Notes: a model not told the origin generated them from the sequence alone. Counted from the stretch's first letter, positions 36,815-46,460 are shown. The stretch: DNA of 64,000 bases from Bacillus salacetis (GCF_003581585.1 NZ_QXIR01000005.1:1-64000); one strand, 5' to 3'. A program made the numbers and translations.

Positions 36815-36992
36815 AGGCTCTTTTCGGAAACTTTAATGCTATTCAATATAAATTTCAAACAATATCCGGGTAAATCGTCGTAAAAATCCCGGTGAGCAGG
36901 AAAGCAAAGAGCTGCTCGTTCTTTTTGAGAGTAAAACCCATTGACTACAGGGGAAAAATCCGGCATCTGGGATTTTTCCGAAAAGAAAACAA
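36814..36992 (+). repeat. Dispersed 179-bp repeat, copy 2 (after sigE)
   Basis: Second copy of the repeat at 34411-34588, same orientation. It again begins TAGGCTCTTTTC at the last T of a terminator U-tract. It ends in a 10-bp perfect hairpin, GGAAAAATCC with GGATTTTTCC, where copy 1 has a weaker version. The copies differ by many substitutions but keep their length and core blocks. Confidence 0.85.
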
Positions 36993-37087
36993 CCTTTTTG
37001 TATGTCCAAAAAATTTTCTAAGTTAAATAAACCCTTGTCCTGTCTTGTTTGGAAGTATTTTCTATTTGCGGCAGGGATTTAGCGTGT

Positions 37088-37115
37088 GCATAAATTTTCC
37101 TTCCGGGGAGATACT
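37088..37115 (+). promoter_or_regulatory. Candidate SigF-type promoter of sigG
   Basis: GCATA (37088-37092) and GGAGATACT (37107-37115) fit the forespore SigF pattern (GYATA ... GGnnAnAnT), with a 14-nt spacer that is shorter than usual. They lie about 40 bp before the sigG start. The region could also be read by SigG itself. Confidence 0.5.
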
Positions 37116-37153
37116 GTTTTTTGTACAGCAACTCCTGTAAGGAGGGAAAGAAT

Positions 37154-37930
37154 TTGACACGTAATAAAGTTGAAATCTGTGGTGTTGATACATCGAAACT
37201 TCCCGTTCTCAAGAATGAGGAAATGAGAAAACTCTTCCGGGAAATGCAGGCTGGGGATATCTCGGCAAGGGAAAAGTTAGTAAACGGCAACCTTCGTCTT
37301 GTCCTCAGTGTCATTCAAAGGTTCAACAATCGCGGGGAATATGTGGATGATTTATTTCAGGTCGGGTGTATCGGCCTGATGAAGTCGATTGATAACTTCG
37401 ATCTGGGTCAGAATGTCCGGTTCTCTACATATGCCGTGCCTATGATCATCGGGGAAATCCGCCGTTATTTGAGGGATAATAACCCGATACGTGTATCCCG
37501 GTCTTTAAGGGATATTGCCTATAAAGCTCTTCAGGTCCGTGAGAAGCTTATGGGCGAGACTTCCAGGGAGCCGACAGCAGAAGAAATTGCGAAAGTGCTG
37601 GATGTTCCACATGAAGACATTGTATTCGCCATGGATGCAATACAGGATCCGGTATCACTATTCGAGCCGATATATAATGATGGCGGCGATCCCATTTTTG
37701 TTATGGATCAGCTCAGTGATGAGAGAAACAGAGATCATACCTGGATTGAGGAAATAGCTCTTCAAGAAGGCATGAGACGCCTGAATGACCGGGAAAAAAT
37801 GATTATCCGGAAACGCTTCTTCCAAGGTAAGACCCAAATGGAAGTGGCAGATGAAATCGGAATTTCTCAAGCACAAGTATCAAGGCTTGAAAAGGCAGCA
37901 ATTAAACAAATGAATAAGAATATTCAATAA
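37154..37930 (+). CDS. sigG: RNA polymerase sigma-G factor
   Basis: Late forespore-specific sigma factor. At 258 residues it starts (M)TRNKVEICGVDTSKLPVLKNEEM, the highly conserved SigG N-terminus where anti-sigma factors bind. Region 2 (RLVLSVIQRFNNRGEYVDDLFQVGCIG) and region 4 (QMEVADEIGISQAQVSRLEKAAI) are intact. The start is TTG 37154, seven nt after AAGGAGGG; the frame's 37121 start is unsupported. It is separated from sigE by the repeat and has its own promoter region. Confidence 0.97.
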   Translation: MTRNKVEICGVDTSKLPVLKNEEMRKLFREMQAGDISAREKLVNGNLRLVLSVIQRFNNRGEYVDDLFQVGCIGLMKSIDNFDLGQNVRFSTYAVPMIIGEIRRYLRDNNPIRVSRSLRDIAYKALQVREKLMGETSREPTAEEIAKVLDVPHEDIVFAMDAIQDPVSLFEPIYNDGGDPIFVMDQLSDERNRDHTWIEEIALQEGMRRLNDREKMIIRKRFFQGKTQMEVADEIGISQAQVSRLEKAAIKQMNKNIQ

Positions 37931-37932
37931 TG

Positions 37933-37974
37933 GGTCATGCCCCAGGTTAAGACGGGGCATGACCTCATTTTTTT
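37933..37974 (+). terminator. Terminator after sigG
   Basis: An 11-bp perfect stem (GGTCATGCCCC with GGGGCATGACC), a 10-nt loop, then TCATTTTTTT, right after the sigG stop. Confidence 0.9.
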
Positions 37975-38019
37975 GTGCATATATTTTCTATATAAGACTT
38001 CATGAAAAGAGGGAGAGAG

Positions 38020-38298
38020 ATGGTCAGGATATCGGATTTTCAAGTGAAGGATGTTGTCAGCATATCAGACGGTCGAAAGTTAGGTAATATTGCAGATATA
38101 GAAATCAACCTGGATACCGGCAGAATAGAAGCGATTGTCATCGGAAGAAATGGTAAAATCATGGGGTTTTTCGCAAAAGAAGAAGATGTGGTCATTCCCT
38201 GGACTTCCATTGTGAAAATAGGGGAAGATGTCATTTTAGTAAGGCATAAAGATAACCATTACCTGCAGGCGCAATTGGAAGAACCGAGGAAGCAATGA
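38020..38298 (+). CDS. ylmC: YlmC/YmxH family PRC-barrel sporulation protein
   Basis: A 92-residue single PRC-barrel domain protein of the YlmC/YmxH group. Conserved features are RISDFQVKDVVSISDGRKLGNI, the GRNGKIMGFF turn and VIPWTSIVKIGEDVILV. The role is unclear; family members are found in spore-formers. The start ATG 38020 follows AAGAGGGA and gives the family length; the in-frame ATG at 38002 adds six basic residues. It follows sigG's terminator. Confidence 0.9.
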   Translation: MVRISDFQVKDVVSISDGRKLGNIADIEINLDTGRIEAIVIGRNGKIMGFFAKEEDVVIPWTSIVKIGEDVILVRHKDNHYLQAQLEEPRKQ

Positions 38299-38388
38299 GG
38301 TGCTGCACCTTAAGGTATGCAGGTGTATCGAGTATGACGCTGGAAGGGAGTTTATGATAAACTGTAGAAAAAGGAAGGAGATGCTGCA

Positions 38389-39210
38389 GTGACAGAACAA
38401 GCCTTCTATAAAACAGATCAGTTGATCTTCTCCCTTCCTGCCTGGAGCCGGCTCGTACCGGGATTGAAGGCGGGGATCACCAGTAAACAAGGGGGATTTA
38501 GTGAGGGGAAGTACCGGTCGCTTAATATGGGACTCCATGTCAATGATGTACAGGAAACTGTACAAAAAAACCGCCGGCTCGCAGCTGAACGTATTGGAAT
38601 TCCTTCAGCCAACTGGGTATGTGCGGAACAAACGCACGGCAGGAATATCCGCTGGGTGACTAAAGAAGACGCCGGTAGGGGTGCAATGGACTATTCAACG
38701 AGTATCATGGATACTGACGGCTTAATCACCGATGAACCGGATCTGTTATTGACAATGTGTTACGCTGACTGTGTTCCTATATATTTTCTTTATCCTGAGG
38801 GCCGGCTGATAGGGGTCGCGCACGCGGGATGGAAAGGTACTGTGCTTGATATTGCCGGCCATATGATAAGGGAATTCAATCGATATGGAGCAAAATCAGA
38901 GGATATCCTCGCCGCGGTCGGTCCATCAATCTGCAGAAAGTGCTATCAGGTTGATGACAGAGTTATTGACAAAGTTGAAAAACTACTAGAAGATTGTAAT
39001 GAAAAGCCATATAATTTAAAGTATGAAGGACAATATGAACTGGATCTAAAGAGAACCAATTATCTTGCCATTAGAAACGCAGGTATTCCTTCGGGAAATA
39101 TAATCGTTTCAGAACTATGCACATCCTGTAATGAAAATGAATTCTTTTCCCATCGCAGGGATAACGGCAGGACAGGCAGGATTATGAGCTTTATCGGCTG
39201 GAAGGAGTGA
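38389..39210 (+). CDS. ylmD: YlmD, YfiH-family multicopper-type / purine nucleoside phosphorylase
   Basis: A 273-residue member of the YfiH/DUF152 family (old name laccase-domain protein; characterised members act as purine nucleoside phosphorylases or adenosine deaminases). Metal and active-site motifs are visible: CAEQTHGRNI, CYADCVPIYF and GVAHAGWKGTV. The start is GTG 38389 behind AAGGAGATG. It is the first of the tightly packed ylmDE-sepF-ylmGH run; ylmE begins 6 bp later. Confidence 0.92.
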   Translation: MTEQAFYKTDQLIFSLPAWSRLVPGLKAGITSKQGGFSEGKYRSLNMGLHVNDVQETVQKNRRLAAERIGIPSANWVCAEQTHGRNIRWVTKEDAGRGAMDYSTSIMDTDGLITDEPDLLLTMCYADCVPIYFLYPEGRLIGVAHAGWKGTVLDIAGHMIREFNRYGAKSEDILAAVGPSICRKCYQVDDRVIDKVEKLLEDCNEKPYNLKYEGQYELDLKRTNYLAIRNAGIPSGNIIVSELCTSCNENEFFSHRRDNGRTGRIMSFIGWKE

Positions 39211-39216
39211 CACTTC

Positions 39217-39891
39217 ATGGATGTTAGAGAGAAGTTGGAAATCATCAATGAAAAAATCAAGGCAGCGTGTGAAGCTTCCGGCAGGAATCCAGAAGACATC
39301 ACGATTGTTGCCGTTACTAAATATGTCTCTGCCGAAAGGGCACAGGAAGCCATCGAAGCCGGAATTACCCATCTCGGCGAAAACAGGGATGAGGGTCTGA
39401 ATTCCAAGTGGGAACAATTGAAGGACAAGCCTGTATGGCACTTCATCGGAACCCTTCAATCAAGGAAAGTGAAAAATATCATAGATAAAGTATCCTACAT
39501 ACATTCCTTGGACCGCAAGTCGCTTGCAAAGGAGATCGATAAAAGGGCGTCCCGCCCAGTTTCTTGCTTTGTGCAGGTCAACATATCCGGAGAAGAATCA
39601 AAGCATGGGCTTCCGCCGGATGATGTCATTTCTTTCATAGAAGGCTTGAGCCAATATGAGAATGTCAAGGTGGCCGGTTTAATGACCATGTTGCCGAATA
39701 TCGATGACGAAACAAAACTCAGAGGTTATTTCAGACAAATGAAATCCCTCCAGGCAGAGGTTGCTGCAATGGGTATTGAGCATGCACCCTGTACAGAACT
39801 TTCTATGGGAATGTCAAATGATTATATGATTGCCATCGAAGAAGGAGCCACCTTTATTCGGGTTGGTACAGCACTTGTGGGAGAAGATTAA
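39217..39891 (+). CDS. ylmE: YggS-family PLP homeostasis protein YlmE
   Basis: A 224-residue single-domain TIM-barrel protein of the YggS/PROSC family, which binds pyridoxal phosphate and buffers it without a known catalytic reaction. The PLP lysine is in VAVTKYVS (about residue 35), and the phosphate-binding end reads [10 protein letters not shown] and [10 protein letters not shown]. Located between ylmD and sepF in the conserved division cluster. Confidence 0.93.
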   Translation: MDVREKLEIINEKIKAACEASGRNPEDITIVAVTKYVSAERAQEAIEAGITHLGENRDEGLNSKWEQLKDKPVWHFIGTLQSRKVKNIIDKVSYIHSLDRKSLAKEIDKRASRPVSCFVQVNISGEESKHGLPPDDVISFIEGLSQYENVKVAGLMTMLPNIDDETKLRGYFRQMKSLQAEVAAMGIEHAPCTELSMGMSNDYMIAIEEGATFIRVGTALVGED

Positions 39892-39905
39892 AAGGAGGCA
39901 GACAA

Positions 39906-40352
39906 GTGGGGATCAAATCAAAATTCAAAAACTTTTTTCTGCTGGATGAAGAAGAATTCGACCAGGAACAGAGCTATACTGAGGAACAATATGAGGAAAC
40001 GCTGCCTATGAAGCAGCAACAGTCTTCCTCGGCAAAACAAAATGTTGTCAGTCTGCAAAGTGTTCAGAAGTCTTCAAAAATGATCATTGTAGAGCCAAGA
40101 GTCTATGCTGAAGCTCAGGAAATAGCAGATCATTTGAAAAATCGAAGAGCAATCGTTGTAAATCTGCAAAGAATTCAGCATGACCAGGCAAAGCGGATCG
40201 TAGACTTTTTAAGCGGTACAGTCTATGCCTTGGGAGGCGACATCCAGAGAATCGGCAGCAACATCTTCCTTTGTACTCCTGATAATGTAGAAGTGGCAGG
40301 GAATATCACTGAATTCCTGCAGGAGGAAGACAACCATAATACAAGGTGGTAG
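39906..40352 (+). CDS. sepF: Cell division protein SepF
   Basis: A 148-residue FtsZ-binding membrane anchor of Gram-positive bacteria. The N-terminal amphipathic helix ([12 protein letters not shown]) is followed by an acidic/Gln-rich linker and the C-terminal polymerising domain (about 55-140; [19 protein letters not shown]). The start is GTG 39906 behind AAAAGGAGG. In B. subtilis SepF bundles FtsZ and shapes the septum together with FtsA. Confidence 0.95.
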   Translation: MGIKSKFKNFFLLDEEEFDQEQSYTEEQYEETLPMKQQQSSSAKQNVVSLQSVQKSSKMIIVEPRVYAEAQEIADHLKNRRAIVVNLQRIQHDQAKRIVDFLSGTVYALGGDIQRIGSNIFLCTPDNVEVAGNITEFLQEEDNHNTRW

Positions 40353-40360
40353 TGTGAAAA

Positions 40361-40624
40361 ATGGAATTTGTTATCGCAACGTTATACAGGCTGATTGATC
40401 TTTATTCCTGGGCATTGATCATTTATATTCTAATGTCCTGGTTTCCCAATGCAAGGGAGACCGCAATCGGACGGTTCCTATCCAGGATCTGTGAACCATA
40501 TCTAGAGCCGTTCCGCAAGATTGTCCCAGCCATCGGCATGATAGATATTTCTCCAATTGTGGCGTTCATTGTACTGAATCTAGCCAAAACAGGAATTCTT
40601 GAACTGTACAGATGGTTTGTATAA
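40361..40624 (+). CDS. ylmG: YggT family membrane protein YlmG
   Basis: An 87-residue protein with two hydrophobic helices. It carries the YggT motif sequence [16 protein letters not shown] between them. Conserved after sepF; its molecular role in Bacilli is unknown, though relatives affect septum or nucleoid organisation. It starts 8 bp after sepF. A weak GC-poor hairpin near 40670 follows. Confidence 0.92.
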   Translation: MEFVIATLYRLIDLYSWALIIYILMSWFPNARETAIGRFLSRICEPYLEPFRKIVPAIGMIDISPIVAFIVLNLAKTGILELYRWFV

Positions 40625-40746
40625 TTACGGACAGGATCTCTGATTATTAAATAAAATATTAAAATTTAGGGGGCCGTTCAGGTACTCCCTTTTTCATTTA
40701 CAGAGTTTAACTATTTGACCCCCACTAATTAAAGCAGGTGTAAAAG

Positions 40747-41523
40747 ATGACATCGATTTATCAGCATTTCAGGAAAGATGAAAAAGAGTTCATTGACAGT
40801 GTTTTGGAATGGCGTGAATTCGTTGAGAATTCCTACTCCCCAAAAGTCACCGGCTTTTTAGATCCGAGGCAGCAATATATACTTTCCGCTATTATGGGCA
40901 AAAACGCCGATATTAAATTAAGTTTTTATCCTGATAGTGATGACCTGGAAAGGAAACGGTGCATTTTATATCCGGATTACTATGAACCCTCTCAATCGGA
41001 CTTCGCTGTCACATTATTTGAAATCAACTATCCCAAAAAATTTGTTACCCTTGAACACCGCCAGATACTTGGTTCCCTTATGTCAATAGGCTTAAAAAGG
41101 GAGAAGTTCGGGGATATCCTCATTAATGGGGACAAGGTTCAACTGCTGACAGCGTCCGAAATCGCTGATTTTGTAGAAATGAATTTCAGTGAAGTTGGAC
41201 GTACAAAAGTGACCATGGAAAAACAGCCATTGGAATACTTGATAACTTCCTCTGAGGAATGGCAGGACATAGCTGCCACTGCCAGTTCCCTCCGCCTGGA
41301 TGTGGTCCTTTCCGCCCTCTATAACATTTCCAGGCAGAAGGTTCAAACCCTGATTGCAGGAGGGGTAGTTAAGGTGAATTGGAGAGTTGTGGAAAATCCT
41401 TCTTTTGAAGTTGGTGAAGGCGATGTATTTTCCATGAGGGGGCATGGCAGGAGCAAGTTGATTTCCATTGAAGGCAGAACGAAAAAAGACAAGTTCCGAA
41501 TCACGGCAGGGGTTCTGAAATGA
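40747..41523 (+). CDS. ylmH: S4-domain RNA-binding protein YlmH
   Basis: A 258-residue protein with a ribosome-quality-control-type N-terminal domain and a C-terminal S4 RNA-binding domain (about 180-240; RLDVVLSALYNISRQKVQTLI). In B. subtilis YlmH binds peptidyl-tRNA-50S complexes and supports rescue of stalled ribosomes, acting in parallel with RqcH, which is also coded in this window at 60367. Placed between ylmG and divIVA. Confidence 0.93.
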   Translation: MTSIYQHFRKDEKEFIDSVLEWREFVENSYSPKVTGFLDPRQQYILSAIMGKNADIKLSFYPDSDDLERKRCILYPDYYEPSQSDFAVTLFEINYPKKFVTLEHRQILGSLMSIGLKREKFGDILINGDKVQLLTASEIADFVEMNFSEVGRTKVTMEKQPLEYLITSSEEWQDIAATASSLRLDVVLSALYNISRQKVQTLIAGGVVKVNWRVVENPSFEVGEGDVFSMRGHGRSKLISIEGRTKKDKFRITAGVLK

Positions 41524-41730
41524 GCATTAGTTCTAATGGTGGCACAGTCATCGGGGAAGCACGCCTGCCCGGCATTTGCCTCCTGAACGGAAACCAACCC
41601 TGACTGTCCAGTAAAGAACGGCCAGTTCCAGTGAAAATAAATTTTCGAAAAATAAAGGGAAATTCCCACAAACTGTCGAAAATTCAGTTATAATAGGAGA
41701 AGAATACTTACTTCGCATGGAGGTGGCATT

Positions 41731-42249
41731 ATGCCTTTAACGCCGTTAGATATACATAACAAAGAATTCAGTCGCGGATTCCGGGGTTATGATGAAGATG
41801 AAGTGAACGAGTTCCTTGATCAGATTATTAAGGACTATGAGATCCTTCTTCGTGAGAAAAAAGAGCTTGAAGAATCTCTTGGTTCGATGAATGAGCGACT
41901 GGGCCACTTCACCAATATTGAGGAAACCTTGAACAAATCAATCGTCATCGCTCAGGAAGCCGGAGAAGAAGTACGCAGAAATGCTTCCAAGGAAGCGAAG
42001 CTGATTGTGAAGGAAGCAGAGAAGAATGCTGACAGGATCGTCAATGAGTCACTATCCAAGGCAAGAAAGATCGCTATGGAAATCGAAGAATTGAAAAAGC
42101 AGTCCAAGGTCTTCAGGACCCGCTTCAAGATGCTGATCGAGGCACAGCTTGATTTGCTGAGCAGCGATGACTGGGATCAAATCATGGAATTTGAAATTGA
42201 TGCAACTGATTTAAAGACACTGAAAGAAGAAGACAGCTTGACGAAATAA
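41731..42249 (+). CDS. divIVA: Cell division initiation / polarity protein DivIVA
   Basis: A 172-residue coiled-coil protein that recognises curved membrane at septa and poles and recruits MinJ and sporulation factors. The N-terminal membrane-binding domain reads PLTPLDIHNKEFSRGFRGYD, followed by the long coiled coils (about 35-70 and 75-150). Strong AGGTGGC site before ATG. A TATAAT (41689-41694) upstream may be its -10, without a good -35. The ileS leader promoter overlaps its 3' end. Confidence 0.95.
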   Translation: MPLTPLDIHNKEFSRGFRGYDEDEVNEFLDQIIKDYEILLREKKELEESLGSMNERLGHFTNIEETLNKSIVIAQEAGEEVRRNASKEAKLIVKEAEKNADRIVNESLSKARKIAMEIEELKKQSKVFRTRFKMLIEAQLDLLSSDDWDQIMEFEIDATDLKTLKEEDSLTK

Positions 42250-42267
42250 GAGTAAATTTCATATAAT
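42238..42267 (+). promoter_or_regulatory. SigA promoter of the ileS T-box leader
   Basis: TTGACG (42238-42243) and TATAAT (42262-42267) are separated by 18 nt. The -35 overlaps the last codons of divIVA. Transcription would begin near 42275, just ahead of the T-box structure. Confidence 0.8.
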
Positions 42268-42274
42268 GGATTTT

Positions 42275-42546
42275 ATAATTATATTGGAGTGCAATGAAAG
42301 GGACAGTACGTTTCTTTAAAGGTAGCCTTCAGGCAGCGAGTCAAGGATGGTGAAAGCTTGACGGAGGCAGTAGAAGCGGAAAATCACCCTCGAGCACCGG
42401 TCTTGAAAGCAATTTTGCAATTAAATTCCGGCGTGTCATTCTCGTTACGAATGTCAAAGTGGGCATTACAAAACTGTTTTGCTTATCAGGGTGGTACCGC
42501 GGGTTAGCTTTCTCGTCCCTTTCCAGGGATGAGAAGGCTTTTTTTA
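42275..42546 (+). promoter_or_regulatory. Isoleucine T-box leader of ileS
   Basis: A tRNA-sensing riboswitch. The T-box core AGGGTGGTACCGCGGG is at 42488-42503. A 14-bp terminator stem (GCTTTCTCGTCCCT with AGGGATGAGAAGGC) followed by T7 lies at 42507-42546. Upstream sequence forms the Stem I region, and the ATC at 42383-42385 (GGAAAATCACC) is the likely Ile specifier codon. Uncharged tRNA-Ile would favour the antiterminator and raise ileS expression. Confidence 0.93.
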
Positions 42547-42664
42547 ATGCCTTTTTCCTGGAGGCATCAGGAGAAGAAAAATTGTTAAAGGTATATCAGG
42601 ATCAACCGGTGTTGTAATAATCCTGGGTTATGCTGTTGAATGTTTTCGAATAGGAGGAAGAAGA

Positions 42665-45427
42665 ATGAATTATAAAGACACATTATTGATGCCGAAAACT
42701 GAATTTCCGATGCGAGGAAATCTGCCGAAGCGCGAACCGGAAATGCAGGAAAAGTGGAACGAGATGAATATCTATAAAAAGGTCCAGGAGAGAACTGAAG
42801 GCAGGCCGTTATTCATCCTGCATGATGGTCCTCCCTACGCAAACGGTGATCTCCATATGGGCCATGCGCTTAACAAAGTCCTGAAAGATTTCATTGTAAG
42901 GTATAAATCCATGAGCGGCTACAATGCACCTTATGTTCCAGGCTGGGATACACATGGACTGCCAATTGAACAGGCTTTGACGAAGAAAGGTGTCAACCGT
43001 AAAGAAATGACGGTTGCCGAGTTCCGTAAGCTTTGTGAAGAATATGCATACGGACAAATTGACAGCCAGCGTACGCAGTTCAGGCAGCTGGGTGTCCGCG
43101 GTGATTGGGATAAACCTTATATCACAATGAAGCCTGAGTATGAGGCCGAACAGATTAAGGTTTTTGGGGAAATGGCGAATAAAGGCTATATCTATAAAGG
43201 ATTGAAACCTGTCTACTGGAGTCCTTCCAGTGAATCTGCCCTGGCTGAAGCTGAAATCGAGTATCAAGACAAACGCTCTCCTTCCATTTACGTAGGTTTC
43301 AAAGTGATGGATGGAAAAGGTGTACTGGAAGAAGGCACTCAGATCATCATCTGGACGACAACTCCATGGACAATTCCGGCAAACCTTGCCATCACTGTCC
43401 ATGCTGCTCTTTCATATGTAGTGGTTGAAGTGGATGGCAGTAAGTATGTAGTGGCTGAAGACTTACTTGAAGATGTTGCATCTGTCCTGGAGTGGAATGA
43501 GCCAACAGTTGTGAAGACGGTGAAAGGTTCAGATCTTGAACTTGTAAAAGCACAGCATCCGTTTTATGACAGGGAATCTCTTGTGATCCTTGGTGACCAC
43601 GTTACGACTGACTCTGGAACAGGATGTGTACACACAGCTCCAGGGCATGGTGAAGATGACTATCTGGTCGGAAAGAAATACGGCCTTGATATCCTTTGTC
43701 CGGTAAATGATAAAGGTGTCATGACAGAGGAAGCTCCAGGATTCGAAGGCGTATTTTATGATGCAGCCAACAAACCGATCACTGAGAAACTGGAGGAAGC
43801 CGGGGCACTGTTGAAGCTAGAGTTCATCACTCACTCCTATCCGCATGACTGGCGTACTAAGAAGCCGGTTATTTTCAGGGCAACTCCACAGTGGTTCGCA
43901 TCCATTGATTCTTTCAGGGATGACCTTCTTCAAGCAGTCAAGGATACTAAGTGGGTTCCTTCCTGGGGAGAAACAAGACTTCATAACATGGTCCGTGACA
44001 GAGGCGACTGGTGTATCTCGAGGCAGCGCGCTTGGGGCGTTCCAATCCCGGTATTCTATGCAGAAAACGGCGATGAAATCATTTCAGAAGAGACAATTGC
44101 TCATGTATCCGAACTTTTCCGCAAGCATGGCTCCAATGTCTGGTTCGAAAAGAGTGCCAAGGAGCTTCTTCCTGAAGGTTACACTCATGATGGAAGCCCT
44201 AATGGCGAATTCACAAAAGAACAGGACATCATGGATGTCTGGTTTGATTCAGGTTCTTCCCACCAGGCTGTCCTGCATCAAAGAGACGACCTGCAGCGTC
44301 CGGCGGATCTATATTTAGAAGGGTCCGACCAATACCGCGGCTGGTTTAACTCATCCCTTACAACAGGTGTGGCCGTGACAGGGAAAGCTCCTTATAAAGG
44401 GGTATTGAGCCACGGATTCGTGAATGATGGTGAAGGCCGCAAGATGAGTAAGTCCATCGGGAACATTGTTGTGCCTGACAAGGTCATCAAGCAAATGGGA
44501 GCGGATATTCTCCGTCTGTGGGTTGCTTCAGTTGATTACCAATCGGATGTACGCTTATCAGATGCCATCTTGAAGCAGGTGTCTGAAGTATACCGCAAAA
44601 TCAGAAACACTTATCGTTTCTTGTTAGGAAATCTTGCAGACTTCAACCCTGAAACAGATGCAGTTTCGTACAATGATCTAAGGGAAGTGGACCAATTCAT
44701 GCTTGTAAAGCTGAATGATCTGATCAAGAATGTCCGCAATTCTTATGAAAACTATGAATTCTCAAGCATTTATACGAGTGTAAACAACTTCTGTACGCTG
44801 GACCTCAGCTCATTCTATCTTGATTTTGCAAAAGATGTACTTTACATTGAAGCTGAAGATAATTATGAAAGACGCGCCATGCAGACAGTCCTTCATGAGT
44901 GCCTGCTTGCACTGACAAAGCTGATGTCACCGATCCTTTCACATACTGCGGATGAAGTATGGACCCACATGGGATCCCAGAAAGAAGAAAGTGTTCAGTT
45001 GACGGATATGCCTGAATATCAGGAACTGCCGAATGCAGGTCAAATCCTTTCTAAATGGGAAGCATTCTTGAAGCTTCGTGACAATGTACTGAAGGCTCTT
45101 GAAGAAGCAAGAAATGAAAAAGTCATCGGTAAGTCTTTGACAGCTAAAGTGACTCTTTACGTAAATGAAGATACAAAAGAACTTCTTAACTCTGTAAGAG
45201 AAGATCTGAAGCAGTTGTTCATTGTATCCGGTTTTGAAATCGGCGGCAATGTTTCCGAAGCACCAGAGCACGCATTGAAGCTTGAAAACAATGCAATTGT
45301 TGTTGAGAAGGCAGAAGGCGAGACATGTGACCGCTGCTGGACGGTAACAACGGAAATCGGCCAGGATCCCGACCATCCGACACTGTGTCCTCGTTGTACC
45401 GACGTCGTTAAAAAGCATTATGCTTAA
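42665..45427 (+). CDS. ileS: Isoleucyl-tRNA synthetase
   Basis: Class I aminoacyl-tRNA synthetase, 920 residues, attaching isoleucine to tRNA-Ile with editing of valine. The HIGH motif is HMGH (residues 64-67), the CP1 editing domain spans about 190-400, and KMSKS starts at Lys593. The C-terminal zinc finger has CDRCW and CPRC. It is the bacterial-type IleRS, not the mupirocin-resistant eukaryote-like form. ATG behind ATAGGAGGAAG. Controlled by the T-box leader. Confidence 0.97.
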   Translation: MNYKDTLLMPKTEFPMRGNLPKREPEMQEKWNEMNIYKKVQERTEGRPLFILHDGPPYANGDLHMGHALNKVLKDFIVRYKSMSGYNAPYVPGWDTHGLPIEQALTKKGVNRKEMTVAEFRKLCEEYAYGQIDSQRTQFRQLGVRGDWDKPYITMKPEYEAEQIKVFGEMANKGYIYKGLKPVYWSPSSESALAEAEIEYQDKRSPSIYVGFKVMDGKGVLEEGTQIIIWTTTPWTIPANLAITVHAALSYVVVEVDGSKYVVAEDLLEDVASVLEWNEPTVVKTVKGSDLELVKAQHPFYDRESLVILGDHVTTDSGTGCVHTAPGHGEDDYLVGKKYGLDILCPVNDKGVMTEEAPGFEGVFYDAANKPITEKLEEAGALLKLEFITHSYPHDWRTKKPVIFRATPQWFASIDSFRDDLLQAVKDTKWVPSWGETRLHNMVRDRGDWCISRQRAWGVPIPVFYAENGDEIISEETIAHVSELFRKHGSNVWFEKSAKELLPEGYTHDGSPNGEFTKEQDIMDVWFDSGSSHQAVLHQRDDLQRPADLYLEGSDQYRGWFNSSLTTGVAVTGKAPYKGVLSHGFVNDGEGRKMSKSIGNIVVPDKVIKQMGADILRLWVASVDYQSDVRLSDAILKQVSEVYRKIRNTYRFLLGNLADFNPETDAVSYNDLREVDQFMLVKLNDLIKNVRNSYENYEFSSIYTSVNNFCTLDLSSFYLDFAKDVLYIEAEDNYERRAMQTVLHECLLALTKLMSPILSHTADEVWTHMGSQKEESVQLTDMPEYQELPNAGQILSKWEAFLKLRDNVLKALEEARNEKVIGKSLTAKVTLYVNEDTKELLNSVREDLKQLFIVSGFEIGGNVSEAPEHALKLENNAIVVEKAEGETCDRCWTVTTEIGQDPDHPTLCPRCTDVVKKHYA

Positions 45428-45436
45428 TATCTTCAA

Positions 45437-45468
45437 AACCCCGCAAATTGTATTGCGGGGTTTTTTTG
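45437..45468 (+). terminator. Terminator after ileS
   Basis: AACCCCGCAA pairs with TTGCGGGGTT around a 6-nt loop, followed by more T residues. Confidence 0.93.
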
Positions 45469-45519
45469 CTTTGGGAGAAGCGCTTCTAGACTAAATTCTT
45501 GAAGGTGCTTGGAAAAATT

Positions 45520-45841
45520 GGTGCAATCCGGGAAAGAATAGCCCAATTCTTTAAGGGCAGCGCATAAAAATGGTGCAATCCTAGTAGGAAAAGCCCAAAT
45601 CTTTGAGGGCGGAGCGAAAAAACGGTGCAATCCTGGAAGGAATAGCCCAAATCTTAGATGGAGGCGGGGAAAACTGGTGCAATCCTGGAAAGAATAGCCC
45701 AAATCTTTGATGGCAGCTCAGAAAAATGGTGCAATCCGGAGTGGAATAGTCCAAATCTCTAAGGGCGGCGTGAAAAATTGGTCCAATCCTAGAAGGAATA
45801 GCCAAAATCTTTGATGGCGAAGCGAAAAAATGGTGCAATTG
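45520..45841. repeat. Tandem array A: seven copies, exact 52-bp period
   Basis: GGTGCAATCC (or a one-base variant) recurs at 45520, 45572, 45624, 45676, 45728, 45780 and 45832, always 52 bp apart. The rest of each unit is a diverged copy of GGAAGGAATAGCCCAAATC... TTTGAGGGCGG. Most units contain a short GCCC-N10-GGGC stem, and one copy changes both arms together (GCCA...TGGC). Open frames exist on the minus strand, but 52 is not a multiple of 3, so each unit is read in a different frame and a protein product is unlikely. Confidence 0.92.
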
Positions 45842-46460
45842 TGCCACCAGAGGAAGAGATTGAAGGCTGAAGGGGTACGAATAAGAAGGAACCGTGCTAT
45901 CTGAGGGAAGGATTGAAGGCTGAAGGGGTACGATTAAGAAGCAATCGTGCCATTAGAGGAAGAGATTGAAGGCTGAAGGGATACGAATAAGAAGGAAACG
46001 TGCCAATAGATGAGGGAACAGTAGATGAAGGGTTACGATTAAGAAGCAATCGTGTTACCAGAGGAAGGGATTGAGGGCTGAAGGGGTACGAATAAGAAGG
46101 AACCGTGCTATCTGAGGGAAGGATTGAAGGCTGAAGGGGTACGATTAAGAAGCAATCGTGCCATTAGAGGAAGAGATTGAAGGCTGAAGGAATACGAATA
46201 AGAAGGAACCGTGCTATCTGAGGGAAGGATTGAAGGCTGAAGGGGTACGATTAAGAAGCAATCGTGCCATTAGAGGAAGAGATTGAAGGCTGAAGGGATA
46301 CGAATAAGAAGGAAACGTGCCAATAGATGAGGGAACAGTAGATGAAGGGTTACGATTAAGAAGCAATCGTGTCACCAGAGGAAGGGATTGAAGGCTGAAG
46401 GGGTATGATTAAGAAGAAAACATACCATTAATGGAAGAAAACCAAAGATGAAATAGGTAC
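45842..46460. repeat. Tandem array B: about twelve copies, 53-bp period
   Basis: The TGAAGG element recurs at 45868, 45921, 45974, 46026, 46079, 46132, 46185, 46238, 46291, 46343, 46396 and near 46449 (as TGAAAT), spaced 53 bp with two 52-bp steps. Units alternate between a TACGATTAAGAAGCAATCGTG type, which makes a hairpin of up to 9 bp (GGTACGATT with AATCGTGCC), and a TACGAATAAGAAGGAACCGTG type. A longer higher-order block is duplicated within the array, so recent unequal exchange is likely. No credible coding frame. Confidence 0.92.

Noticed and set aside
45433-45847. Minus-strand proteins of 88-89 residues in the ileS-lspA gap
   Set aside because: They are translations of the 52-bp repeat, which shifts frame at every unit, and they lack ribosome binding sites.
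45520-46460. CRISPR array
   Set aside because: The whole unit repeats, spacers included; there are no unique spacers of constant length between identical short repeats, and no cas genes nearby.
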